The notes below the pieces were generated by a model that was given only the letters and a program-made list of their open reading frames with translations, searched no databases and was not told the origin of the DNA. The position numbers and the translations under genes were made by a program. 64,000 nucleotides of DNA from Flectobacillus roseus (GTDB lineage Bacteria > Bacteroidota > Bacteroidia > Cytophagales > Spirosomataceae): assembly GCF_030056665.1 (NCBI RefSeq), contig NZ_JASHIG010000001.1, one strand, 5' to 3'. Positions 51,920-60,542 of this stretch are shown here, piece after piece; position 1 is the first letter of the stretch; each line of letters begins with the position of its first letter.

Positions 51920-53551
51920 ATGAAATTATCCTTTCTTTCTGCAAGCACCATGGCTTGCCTTTTGGGCTTTTCAGCTATTGGACAAAAAGGTGGTCCAGAA
52001 GTGAAAAACCTGAAAAACATCAACCCTAATGCTATTAAAGCCACTATGACCTTTTTGGCAGATGATTTGGTCGAAGGTCGCCAGCCTGGAACTAGAGGCT
52101 TTTCTGTTGCGTCAAAATTTGTAGAAACACAAATGATGCGAATTGGCTTGAAACCAGCCATGCCCGACGGTGGTTATCTACAACCCGTTCCGTTGAAAAA
52201 AGGGATTGTTAGTGAAAAACTCACTGCCATGACCCTCGGAGAAGAAACTTTGACTTATGGTCAAGAGTTTATCGCAAGTCCTTATATGCCACAAGAGGAA
52301 TCGTCCGTATCAGCTCCATTGGTATTTGTAGGCTATGGTATTTCGGCACCAGAAATGCAATATGACGACTACAAGGGTATTGATGTAAAAGGCAAAATTG
52401 TTGTATTTTTCAACGCAGCCCCTGAAAGTTTTCCATCGAATCAAAGAGCCTATTTTACCACAAACCCTGTCAAATATAACGAGGCCATCAAACGTGGTGC
52501 CGTTGGGGTTATCTCGGTAAATTTCCCTAACGACAAACGTTCGACTTGGGAAGCTACTGTTCGCAGAACTAAACAAGGGACTTTCAAATGGTTGAATAAA
52601 GAAGGTCAACCCAACGATGCCTTTCCTGCCTTGAAAGCGGTGGCCACCTTTAATCCTGACAAAGCAGAGAAACTATTTGCCAAATCAGGAAATACCTTTG
52701 CTTCGGCTGTAGAAAGTACCAAAGCTGGTAAAGCCGAGTCATTTGACCTCAACATTCAGGCAACTATTAAAGTAAATACGCAATTTACCTCAGTAGCAGG
52801 TTCAAATTTGGTGGGTATGATCGAAGGTTCTGACCCCAAGCTGAAAGACGAATATATTGTGTACACAGCACACCTCGACCATTTTGGCATCGGTGCACCT
52901 GTCAAAGGTGATTCAATTTATAATGGTGCGCATGACAATGCTTCTGGCGTTGCTATTCTGTTAGAGATTGCTCAAACCTTCAAAAATTTACCAGAAGCGC
53001 CAAAACGTTCAATTGTTTTCACCATCGTTACAGGTGAAGAGTTTGGTTTATTGGGTTCTGATTATTTTGCAAGTAACAGTCCACTCAATGGAAAAATCGT
53101 AGCAGATTTGGCCATTGATATGCCATTCTTCTTCCATCCTATTTTGGATATTGTGCCTTATGGTGCACAGCATTCGAGTTTGAATCAGCAGGTAGAAAAA
53201 ACAGCAAAGATTTTAGGCTTAGGCATTAGTCCAGATCCATTCCCAGAGCAAGTGGTATTTATTCGTAGCGACCATTTTAGTTTTATCAAAAAAGGTATTC
53301 CAGCCTTGTTTATCAAAAGTGGTTTTAAAACTGTCCCAAGTGACACGATTGATAGAAGCAAATCTGACGTTGGTTGGAGAAGCACCATCTATCACACGCC
53401 GCAAGACGATATGTCACAACCATTCGACTTTGATGCGGCAGCCACGCATGTAAAAGTCAATTATTTGATTGGTTACTACGTAGCACAAGATTCAAAATCA
53501 CCAGATTGGAATGTTGGAGATTTCTTCGGAGGAAAATTTGGCAAGAAATAA
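51920..53551 (+). CDS. Secreted M28-family zinc aminopeptidase
   Basis: 543 residues. Signal peptide (about 1-21, KLSFLSASTMACLLGFSA), a PA-like insert (VGYGISAPEMQYDDYKGIDV, about 130-150), and an M28 zinc catalytic domain with HLDHFGIG (His and Asp ligands), GAHDNASGVAIL (bridging Asp), TGEEFGLLGSDYF (Glu pair), DMPFF and YHTPQDD. It probably trims extracellular peptides. It has its own terminator and is near, but not clearly part of, the D-amino-acid region. Confidence 0.92.
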   Translation: MKLSFLSASTMACLLGFSAIGQKGGPEVKNLKNINPNAIKATMTFLADDLVEGRQPGTRGFSVASKFVETQMMRIGLKPAMPDGGYLQPVPLKKGIVSEKLTAMTLGEETLTYGQEFIASPYMPQEESSVSAPLVFVGYGISAPEMQYDDYKGIDVKGKIVVFFNAAPESFPSNQRAYFTTNPVKYNEAIKRGAVGVISVNFPNDKRSTWEATVRRTKQGTFKWLNKEGQPNDAFPALKAVATFNPDKAEKLFAKSGNTFASAVESTKAGKAESFDLNIQATIKVNTQFTSVAGSNLVGMIEGSDPKLKDEYIVYTAHLDHFGIGAPVKGDSIYNGAHDNASGVAILLEIAQTFKNLPEAPKRSIVFTIVTGEEFGLLGSDYFASNSPLNGKIVADLAIDMPFFFHPILDIVPYGAQHSSLNQQVEKTAKILGLGISPDPFPEQVVFIRSDHFSFIKKGIPALFIKSGFKTVPSDTIDRSKSDVGWRSTIYHTPQDDMSQPFDFDAAATHVKVNYLIGYYVAQDSKSPDWNVGDFFGGKFGKK

Positions 53552-53553
53552 GT

Positions 53554-53587
53554 AAAAAAAGGAATGACGTTTGTCATTCCTTTTTTT
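53554..53587. terminator. Strong terminator
   Basis: A 15-bp perfect stem with a 4-nt loop and T tract, starting 3 bp after the M28 gene. Confidence 0.9.
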
Positions 53588-53765
53588 ATTGGCATTTTTT
53601 TTGCGCGTTTTTCCTCATCCTCTGCTTATTCATTCGCTTATCTTTACTCACTTCTTGCACCTTTTCAAAATAGAATCTTTTGCATCAGGCAACGTTCATC
53701 ATTTTTTTTCAGTCATTGTAATTAAGAACCATACCTTACTAAATTATAACACACAAATTCAATGT

Positions 53766-55142
53766 ATGCCGTTTAACTCGATTCATTTTATCTCTTTCTT
53801 AGGCGTAATATGTCCCATTTATTGGCTTTTTAGGACAAATTATAAAATTCAAAATATCATTCTTTTTGTCGGAAGTCTCTATTTCTATGCGCAAGTAGAC
53901 CTAAAGCTTTGTGTGCTATGGGCTTTTATTTCTCTGGTAACGTGGTTGTTGGGTAAAGCTATGGAGACTTTTCAGCAACGAAAAGCCATTCTTACCTTAG
54001 GGCTTTTCCTAATTTTTTCACAACTATTCATTGCGAAGTATTACAACTGGCTACTAGGTGATTTTTCGGGCGCGCTTACAATATATAGGTTTGCCTCCAC
54101 CATTGGGCTTTCTTATTACACTTTGGCAGCATCTAGTTATCTGATTGATATTTATAGAAAAAAACTGTCCCCAGTTGCTAATCCCATTACGTTAGGGGCA
54201 TATTTATCCTTTTTCCCTCAACTTTTATCGGGTCCGATTCCAATTGCCTACAAAGACCTTCCGCAATATAGTTTATCCAGAAGCATTTCGTTGACTACCA
54301 TTGAGGAGTCGGGACAACGAATTGTATGGGGAATTTTCAAAAAAGTAATTGTCTCAGGATTGTTGGCTAAACCAGTAGATTATATCTTTTATAATCACAG
54401 CGACCTAGGAGTTATCTATCTCTGGCTTGCTATTATTCTCTACAGTTTTCAGGTCTATATGGATTTCTCTGGGTACTCAGATATGGCTTGGGGAATCGCC
54501 AAACTATTAGGAATAAAGATAAATAGCAATTTCAACTCCCCGTTTATTTCAAGAACCATAGACGAGTTTTGGCGTAGATGGCACTTATCACTCAGTGCTT
54601 GGCTAAAGGAGTATATCTACCTTCCGTTAGGCGGTAGAGGTAGCAGCAAGTGGCAATATATGGTAAATATCTTTATAGTGTTTTTCATGAGTGGTGTTTG
54701 GCATGGTGCCAATGCCAACTATATTCTCTGGGGTAGTTTCAACGGACTATTATTTGTTATGGCAATTTTAATAGGCTGGACTAGAGAAAAAAATGATATT
54801 CAATATGGTGTGAAAGGCTTTTTCTCCATGCTTTTAGTTTTTTTATCTATCGCTTTTACAAGAGTCTTTTTCAGGTCACCCGACTTTGTCACTGCTCTCA
54901 CCTATTATCAAGAAATGTTTAAAACTAGCGACTTTTCTATGCCCGATATAGGAGTCGTGGGACTTGGGTTATCAATATTAATCGTATTGATTGAATGGTC
55001 ACAGCGAAAAGAGTTACATCCTGCTGATATTTCCAAATGGTCTTTGACAGTACGACTGGGCATCTACGCAAGTGTTATTGGTGTAATTTACTGGATGTGG
55101 CCAACTCAAAACCCCACCGAGTACATATACTTTAAATTTTAA
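53766..55142 (+). CDS. MBOAT-family O-acetyltransferase, AlgI-like
   Basis: A 458-residue membrane-bound O-acyltransferase that moves acetyl groups across the inner membrane to exported polysaccharide. About eleven helices; the catalytic His region is SGVWHGANANYILWG and the conserved FWRRWHLSLSAWLKEYIYLP precedes it. The start at 53766 fits family N-termini (MPFNSIHFISFLGVI); an upstream ATG at 53571 lies in a terminator arm and is rejected. Paired with the next gene, which resembles the AlgX/AlgJ periplasmic partner. Confidence 0.92.
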   Translation: MPFNSIHFISFLGVICPIYWLFRTNYKIQNIILFVGSLYFYAQVDLKLCVLWAFISLVTWLLGKAMETFQQRKAILTLGLFLIFSQLFIAKYYNWLLGDFSGALTIYRFASTIGLSYYTLAASSYLIDIYRKKLSPVANPITLGAYLSFFPQLLSGPIPIAYKDLPQYSLSRSISLTTIEESGQRIVWGIFKKVIVSGLLAKPVDYIFYNHSDLGVIYLWLAIILYSFQVYMDFSGYSDMAWGIAKLLGIKINSNFNSPFISRTIDEFWRRWHLSLSAWLKEYIYLPLGGRGSSKWQYMVNIFIVFFMSGVWHGANANYILWGSFNGLLFVMAILIGWTREKNDIQYGVKGFFSMLLVFLSIAFTRVFFRSPDFVTALTYYQEMFKTSDFSMPDIGVVGLGLSILIVLIEWSQRKELHPADISKWSLTVRLGIYASVIGVIYWMWPTQNPTEYIYFKF

Positions 55143-55295
55143 TATTACAGACAAAATAGATCAATTTAGTAACAGTGCAGTATAAGAGTTGATAAATTAT
55201 AAATGTAAAAAACTGATAATCAAAAAAATTACATTCACAATTCGGAGCTCATAATTCGGCACTAATACTTACCAACCCGTTAAAACAGTTTTGAC

Positions 55296-56279
55296 ATGAT
55301 AAAAAAAACAAATTTGGCTCTTGCTTTTGCAACAGGAGTTATGATATTGGCTTGTAGCGACAAAAAACAAACGACTGAAACGCAATCGACCAATTTAAAA
55401 GAAACCGTACAAGCTGAATATCCTGAAATTCCAAGAGAAGAAATTTTGGAAGATGATACTCTTGCCACCAAAGTCTATGAAGAATTAAAACTGCGTTATA
55501 AAAACCAGTTAACAGAACTCCACAAGGCTGTTACTGCCAACGGAGCACAGCTAATAATTACCTTTTTAAGTCCAGAAGTCGGCGAAAGTTTGACCAAAAG
55601 TAACCGTCTTGGCAAAGAACTGGTGGAAGGATATGCCAAAGAGTTGCAGGTTCCTTTTTATGATTTAACACAAAAACTAGCCAATCAAGACCCAAAAGTC
55701 GTTACGCAACTTCCCAAAGACGGACACTGGTCGAAAGAAGGAGCTAAAATTATTGCAGAAGAACTAACGCCCATTATTAAACAATATGCTGCAGTAAAAT
55801 CTACAAAGACTTTTGCAGAAAAGCCTGAAACGTTTGGGGATTTATTTCCCTCGAATGATGAAATTTTGGATGGCGGAAAAGGCTTACCATATCGTGTAAA
55901 AACCAATGCACAAGGTTTGAGAATGGATACTGATGTGTCAAGTACCAAAACTAAACAGCGCATATTGTTCTTGGGGGATTCGGAAATGTATTTTCCATTC
56001 TTAGACAACAAAAACATTGGCACCAATCTCCTTCAAATGGCACATCCTGACAAAGAAATGTTGAATGCCGCCAATTGGGGCTATTCTATTGACGATTATG
56101 TTAGCCTTTACAAAGAAAAGGCTCAATTTGCCGAGCCAGATGTTGTCATCCTCAGTGTAAATGGAAATGACATTCTAGATATGTATTTTTCACACAGAAA
56201 TCGTTTTGCAAGAAATAAACAACCACAAAATCCATCCGAAACAGAAAAATCGTTTTATCAAAAGCATTATCAGAAATAA
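55296..56279 (+). CDS. AlgX/AlgJ-like SGNH-type lipoprotein
   Basis: A 327-residue lipoprotein (lipobox ILAC, C20). The catalytic residues appear in the permuted AlgX order: D142 and H144 in KDGHWSKEGA first, then the nucleophile S229 in LFLGDSEMY and an Asn region SVNGNDI. AlgX-type proteins transfer acetyl from AlgI to the glycan. It follows the AlgI-like gene on the same strand with a 153-bp gap, supporting a two-protein O-acetylation unit. The polysaccharide is unknown. Confidence 0.75.
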   Translation: MIKKTNLALAFATGVMILACSDKKQTTETQSTNLKETVQAEYPEIPREEILEDDTLATKVYEELKLRYKNQLTELHKAVTANGAQLIITFLSPEVGESLTKSNRLGKELVEGYAKELQVPFYDLTQKLANQDPKVVTQLPKDGHWSKEGAKIIAEELTPIIKQYAAVKSTKTFAEKPETFGDLFPSNDEILDGGKGLPYRVKTNAQGLRMDTDVSSTKTKQRILFLGDSEMYFPFLDNKNIGTNLLQMAHPDKEMLNAANWGYSIDDYVSLYKEKAQFAEPDVVILSVNGNDILDMYFSHRNRFARNKQPQNPSETEKSFYQKHYQK

Positions 56280-56282
56280 GTT

Positions 56283-56317
56283 GACTGGGATAAAAAGCAT
56301 CAGTTTTTATCCCAGTC
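56283..56317 (+). terminator. Terminator hairpin
   Basis: A 14-bp perfect stem (56283-56296 with 56304-56317) just past the AlgX-like gene; the T tract within the right arm is short. Confidence 0.7.
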
Positions 56318-56415
56318 ATTCATTTTAGTCTTGCATTCTAGGATATTTGAAGAATCTTGACAAAGTTTGCAGTTCTAATAGACCTACAAAACTTTCGCAC
56401 TCGAATCAAAATTCT

Positions 56416-57561
56416 ATGAATTCAAAACTTTATACCATCGTTCTTGGTGTTGCATTGACAGCTTGCTCAACGGGAAAAAAAGCATTAGAAAAAGGAAATT
56501 TCGATGAGGCTGTATACACAGCAGTCGAACGACTTCAAAAAAGCCCTACCAATAGCACTTCTCAGCAAGTTCTGAAGGAAGCATATCCCTTGGCACTGAA
56601 CTATCATCAGGGCCGTGTTAATAATTGGGAAAAATCGACTGAACCTTTTCATTGGGAAAGGGTAATTTCTGAGTATGATGCCATGAATCAGCTTGGTTCG
56701 GCTATCGATAACTGTCCGCCTTGCATTAGGGTGGTTGGCGATGGCAAAAAGTTTGTTGAGCCTCTTCAAGCTGCTCGAAATTTGGCAGCTTCCGACCGTT
56801 ATGACTCTGGAAACTTCCATTTGGGCAACGCCAAAGGAAATCGTCAAGAGGCCAAAATGGCATTCCTTGACTTTGAACGAGCTTCGCAAATTATTCCGGG
56901 ATACAAGGACGTTTCCAACAAAATGGATAATGCCTATTCGTATGCTGCCGTAAATGTCGTAGTGGAACAAGTAACGGTTACCTCAAAATTATACCAGTTG
57001 AGTAACGAATATTTTCAGGATAAGGTGAATGAGTTTTTAAGAACAAATCCAAAAATGAACATTTTCGTGCAGTTCTATGGTCCGCAACAAGCGAGTGATA
57101 TAAAATTGAAGCCGCATCAAATCGTACGTTTGCAGTTCGATGAATTTATGGTAGGGCAAACTTACGTAAATACAAATACCGAAAATATTACAAGTAAAGA
57201 TAGTGTAAAAGTGGGCGAAGCGACGGTAAACGGCAAGAAAGTACCTGTTTACAATAAAGTAACAGCCAAATATACCAAAAGTCGTAAAACGGTTACCTCT
57301 AATGGCATTTTGGATATGCAAATCATTGATTTTCAAACCAAACAAGTCATTCACAGAGATAAAATCCCTGGTACTTTTGTTTGGGTAAACGAGTGGGCGA
57401 ATTTCAATGGTGACGAACGTGCCTTGACCAAAGATCAATTGAATCTTTGCAAAAACAAGGAGTTATTGCCCCCAGCACCACAAATATTATTCACAGAATT
57501 TACCAAACCAATCTACGATCAGTTAACTCGAAAAATTCGTAAGTATTACGAAAATTATTAA
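56416..57561 (+). CDS. TPR-like lipoprotein of unknown function
   Basis: 381 residues with a lipobox (LTAC, about C17) and basic, helix-rich N-terminal half (ALEKGNFDEAVYTAVERLQK, TPR-like) followed by a beta-rich C-terminal half with KYTKSRKTVTSNGILDMQII. No family that I recognise. The start at 56416 puts the signal peptide at the N-terminus. Between the O-acetylation genes and a terminator. Confidence 0.72.
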   Translation: MNSKLYTIVLGVALTACSTGKKALEKGNFDEAVYTAVERLQKSPTNSTSQQVLKEAYPLALNYHQGRVNNWEKSTEPFHWERVISEYDAMNQLGSAIDNCPPCIRVVGDGKKFVEPLQAARNLAASDRYDSGNFHLGNAKGNRQEAKMAFLDFERASQIIPGYKDVSNKMDNAYSYAAVNVVVEQVTVTSKLYQLSNEYFQDKVNEFLRTNPKMNIFVQFYGPQQASDIKLKPHQIVRLQFDEFMVGQTYVNTNTENITSKDSVKVGEATVNGKKVPVYNKVTAKYTKSRKTVTSNGILDMQIIDFQTKQVIHRDKIPGTFVWVNEWANFNGDERALTKDQLNLCKNKELLPPAPQILFTEFTKPIYDQLTRKIRKYYENY

Positions 57562-57577
57562 TAAACAAATGCTTTCA

Positions 57578-57621
57578 AATAGTCCAGTATTTCCTCTATC
57601 GGAGAAAATACTGGACTATTT
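57578..57621 (+). terminator. Rho-independent terminator
   Basis: A 16-bp stem (AAATAGTCCAGTATTT and complement) with 12-nt loop and a T-rich tail. Confidence 0.82.
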
Positions 57622-57755
57622 TTATTTAAGTATTTATCTGGAATAATTTATGTCATTTTCTCAGAAATTACTTACCCAAACTACTTGATTTATTCAGTCA
57701 CTTGGGTATATTTACAACAACTCTGTTAATTTTTACTAATATACGTTTTCGTCCT

Positions 57756-58529
57756 ATGCACAAAAAAATGCTGTGGATATTGTTAGCTTGGGGAAGCATC
57801 AATATTCAGGCACAAAATCTACGTACGTCTTCTGTTCACAAACGGAAGGCACGTCCCTCCATTTCTAAAAATCAACCCAAAAAATCTTTTCACAAAAAAA
57901 CATCGCATCTCAAGCTAAAACGCAAGGTTAAGGCCTTAGCACGTCCTACTTATCCAAATAAAATGACCAAAGAGGGCTTGGAGAAAGCAGACTCTTTATT
58001 CAAAACTGGACAACATATCAAGGCATTCCCTTTGTATCTTGACTACAAGGATACTCCGCTGATGAAAGCAAGCTCACTAAAAAATCTAGCAATCTGTTTC
58101 AAAGAAACGGGGGATTTTCTGAATGCGCAAAGGTATTTCAAAAGAGCCTATTCATATGATTCTGACCCAGAATCTGCCACGGAACTAGGAAAAATTCAAC
58201 TCTTGGGGATATCTACCATTCCTAAAAATGCACTTCTTGCCAAGGATTACTTTGAAATGGCCTATCGTATGGGTAATCTGGAGGCTGGGTTTCAGCTTGG
58301 TAGACTTTATTGGTTTGGCACGAACCAGATTGAAACCAATTTGCCCCGAGCCTTGGATATTCTCACCGATGTTGGTCAAAAAGGAAATTTTGAAGCGCAA
58401 TGGATGTTGGCCAACCTGTACACTAAAGGCTCGCCCGTAACGCCCAAAAATCTTTCTGAGGCAAAAAAATGGTATCGACTTTACAATCAAAGTATTAGTT
58501 CAAAAAACTTAACATTGGTTAACAACTAG
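57756..58529 (+). CDS. Secreted Sel1-repeat protein
   Basis: 257 residues. Signal peptide (MHKKMLWILLAWGSINIQAQ), a Lys-rich linker, then two or three Sel1-like repeats in the C-terminal 130 residues: AKDYFEMAYRMGNLEAGFQL and EAQWMLANLYTKGSPV. Such repeats bind partner proteins. The start at 57756 was taken because the N-terminus upstream is not a signal peptide. Function unknown. Confidence 0.75.
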   Translation: MHKKMLWILLAWGSINIQAQNLRTSSVHKRKARPSISKNQPKKSFHKKTSHLKLKRKVKALARPTYPNKMTKEGLEKADSLFKTGQHIKAFPLYLDYKDTPLMKASSLKNLAICFKETGDFLNAQRYFKRAYSYDSDPESATELGKIQLLGISTIPKNALLAKDYFEMAYRMGNLEAGFQLGRLYWFGTNQIETNLPRALDILTDVGQKGNFEAQWMLANLYTKGSPVTPKNLSEAKKWYRLYNQSISSKNLTLVNN

Positions 58530-58609
58530 TTTATATCTACTTCGTAAACATCTGTATTTTAGCCCATTCTGTCTTTATAACAATCATTAATAATCCCAAC
58601 TCCATACCC

Positions 58610-59461
58610 ATGAAATCGATAATTCTGACTCTTCTTATCAGTATCTCAAGTTTAACTCTTTTGATAGCTCAAAATACTACAGCTTCCGAATCTGGCAATC
58701 AAATCTCGCTGGGAGCAGCTGTCAACATAGCGGGAAAACAAAGAATGCTTACCCAACGGATGGCAAAAGATTTTGTCTATATTGGGATGAATATCCATAC
58801 AGAATTAGCTACCAGAGAGCGAGCATCTTCTATCATTCTTTTTGAAGAAAACTTCAAAGTATTATCAGGTTTTGCACCATCAGAAAAAATCAAAGCATAC
58901 CTCATAAAAGAAGAAGTATTATGGAAGGAATATAAAAAACTCATTATCGCCGAAACCACCAAAGACAATGCGGCTTTGATTTTAGAGAAAAACACTGCTG
59001 TTTTGACCGCTTGTGATGAATTGGTAAAAGCATATGTTGAATATGCTGGCACTCTTCCCAAACAACCAAACTCTGAGGGTGCTACCATACTGTCTATCGC
59101 CGAAAATACCAATACCGCTGGTCGCCAACGAATGCTATCGCAACGACTTACCTTTTATTATGCCGCTTATGTTTGGGGAATTACAGAGCAGTTTCCAACC
59201 GAAAAAATTAAATCTTTTGCAGAATTTATACAGCAAAATTTTAGCAAACTTATCATTTCAGAAGTAAACACTACAGATATTGACGATGCACTCGCAAACG
59301 TAATTGCAGATTGGAGAGAAGTTGAGGAACGATGTACAAAAGACAATTGTTACACTTTTGAGAATAAAGGTATGGATGTAGCTCAGATGTTTAAGGTCAC
59401 TAGCAACATTTTACAGAAGATGGATAAGATAACAGGGATGTATGCAAAACTCTTAGAATAA
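58610..59461 (+). CDS. Secreted protein with two PilJ-type sensor (PilJ_N) modules
   Basis: 283 residues, signal peptide (about 1-20, ending LIAQ). Two copies of the PilJ/NarX-type four-helix sensor motif: GKQRMLTQRMAKDFVYIGM (about 43-61) and GRQRMLSQRLTFYYAAYV (about 172-189). In histidine kinases and chemoreceptors such modules bind small ligands and signal through a membrane helix; here no membrane helix or output domain is attached, so this is an orphan periplasmic binding-type protein. Ligand unknown. Confidence 0.8.
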   Translation: MKSIILTLLISISSLTLLIAQNTTASESGNQISLGAAVNIAGKQRMLTQRMAKDFVYIGMNIHTELATRERASSIILFEENFKVLSGFAPSEKIKAYLIKEEVLWKEYKKLIIAETTKDNAALILEKNTAVLTACDELVKAYVEYAGTLPKQPNSEGATILSIAENTNTAGRQRMLSQRLTFYYAAYVWGITEQFPTEKIKSFAEFIQQNFSKLIISEVNTTDIDDALANVIADWREVEERCTKDNCYTFENKGMDVAQMFKVTSNILQKMDKITGMYAKLLE

Positions 59462-59551
59462 AGCTCTCTTTCCCAAATTGTTAGCAAATCTATTCTCATA
59501 ACTTAGATTATTTTCCTTCAAAGTGAACCAATATTGTTGAATAAAATGTTT

Positions 59552-59559
59552 TAACTTTG
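59552..59559 (+). promoter_or_regulatory. -7 box TAACTTTG for trxA
   Basis: Matches TAnnTTTG, 31 bp before the trxA start. Confidence 0.5.
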
Positions 59560-59590
59560 ACGAAATACATTAACTATAACGATTAAAAAA

Positions 59591-59914
59591 ATGGGAAATT
59601 ACGTAGTAGCTACTGACGCAAACTTTCAGGAGCTTATTAACTCAGACAAACCTGTATTAGTAGATTTTTGGGCAGAATGGTGTGGACCTTGTAAAATGAT
59701 CGGTCCAGTTGTAGAGGCTCTTGCTGACGATGTAGATGGTCAAGCAGTAGTAGCTAAAATGGACGTTGATGCAAACTCAGTGGTTCCTGCAACTTTAGGT
59801 ATCCGTTCTATCCCTACTTTGATGATTTTCAAAAATGGTGAATTGAAAGAAAGATTAGTAGGTGGTAATATCCCTAAATCTGTATTGGAACAAACTCTTT
59901 TGAAACACGCATAA
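59591..59914 (+). CDS. trxA: Thioredoxin
   Basis: A 107-residue cytosolic thioredoxin with C31-G-P-C34 in WAEWCGPCKM, the conserved DVDANSVVPATLGIRSIPTL cis-Pro loop and FKNGE. Full-length and typical. Codon use suggests high expression. A terminator follows. Confidence 0.97.
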   Translation: MGNYVVATDANFQELINSDKPVLVDFWAEWCGPCKMIGPVVEALADDVDGQAVVAKMDVDANSVVPATLGIRSIPTLMIFKNGELKERLVGGNIPKSVLEQTLLKHA

Positions 59915-59983
59915 TAGAAACTAGGAAAGTATTTTATGATTTTCCGTTTCGCAATTATTCGATTTCAATTGTTTTTATACAAG

Positions 59984-60017
59984 GGCGAAGTTAGATTTTT
60001 TCTGGCTTCGCCTTTTT
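59984..60017 (+). terminator. Terminator after trxA
   Basis: A 7-bp stem of GGCGAAG and its complement (59984-59990 with 60006-60012), with T5 directly behind. Confidence 0.72.
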
Positions 60018-60193
60018 ATTTTCAAGAAAGAGCGAATAAATAGGAAAAGGTTATTAGTTAACAGTATACTGGTTATTTGAAGATATTCATAATCAAAAGG
60101 TTATAGTCAAATTTTGCCTCAGTTATACTATTAATTTAATCTTTCATACTACTTAAGTATTAGTGCAAATAAAATATTTAAGTTTTTTATTTT

Positions 60194-60317
60194 AGGGACA
60201 AGGCAACAGGCACTAGGCAAAGAGTTTAAATATGTTTTTTAGTAACGATAGATACGTTTTTGCCGAATGCCCATGGCTGAAAGCCAAAGGCTCAAAAATT
60301 AAATTCTATTTTGCCTA
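60194..60317 (-). repeat. Dispersed intergenic repeat, copy 3 (inverted orientation)
   Basis: Reverse complement of the 6052-6176 unit. GGGACAAGGCAACAGGCACT opens it, the self-complementary middle GGCTGAAAGCCAAAGGC and TAAATTCTATTTTGCC close it. Full length, diverged mostly in the loop parts. Confidence 0.78.
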
Positions 60318-60530
60318 CTAACTTATTACCAATAACTTGCCTTAAATATTCCAATTCTTTCAAACTTTTTTGTCTCTCAGATTGTTTAGCAATCGAGCTA
60401 CTGAGTTTATTAGCTCATAATCTATCACCACTAATTTGCTTCTGTGCAGATTTTTTGCACCATTTAAAACATTCATACCACTTGTTAGCATGTATCTCTC
60501 AACAGAGTTACGACACACGCATTTTTTGCG

Positions 60531-60538
60531 TAATTTTG
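60531..60538 (+). promoter_or_regulatory. -7 box TAATTTTG for the YgiQ gene
   Basis: It ends only 4 bp before the ATG at 60543, implying an almost leaderless mRNA. Confidence 0.55.
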
Positions 60539-60542
60539 CATT

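Larger units (their letters stand above)
59915..60542. other. Long non-coding interval (628 bp)
   Basis: Holds the trxA terminator, the third repeat copy (60194-60317) and the promoter of the YgiQ gene. I see no gene. Confidence 0.6.
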
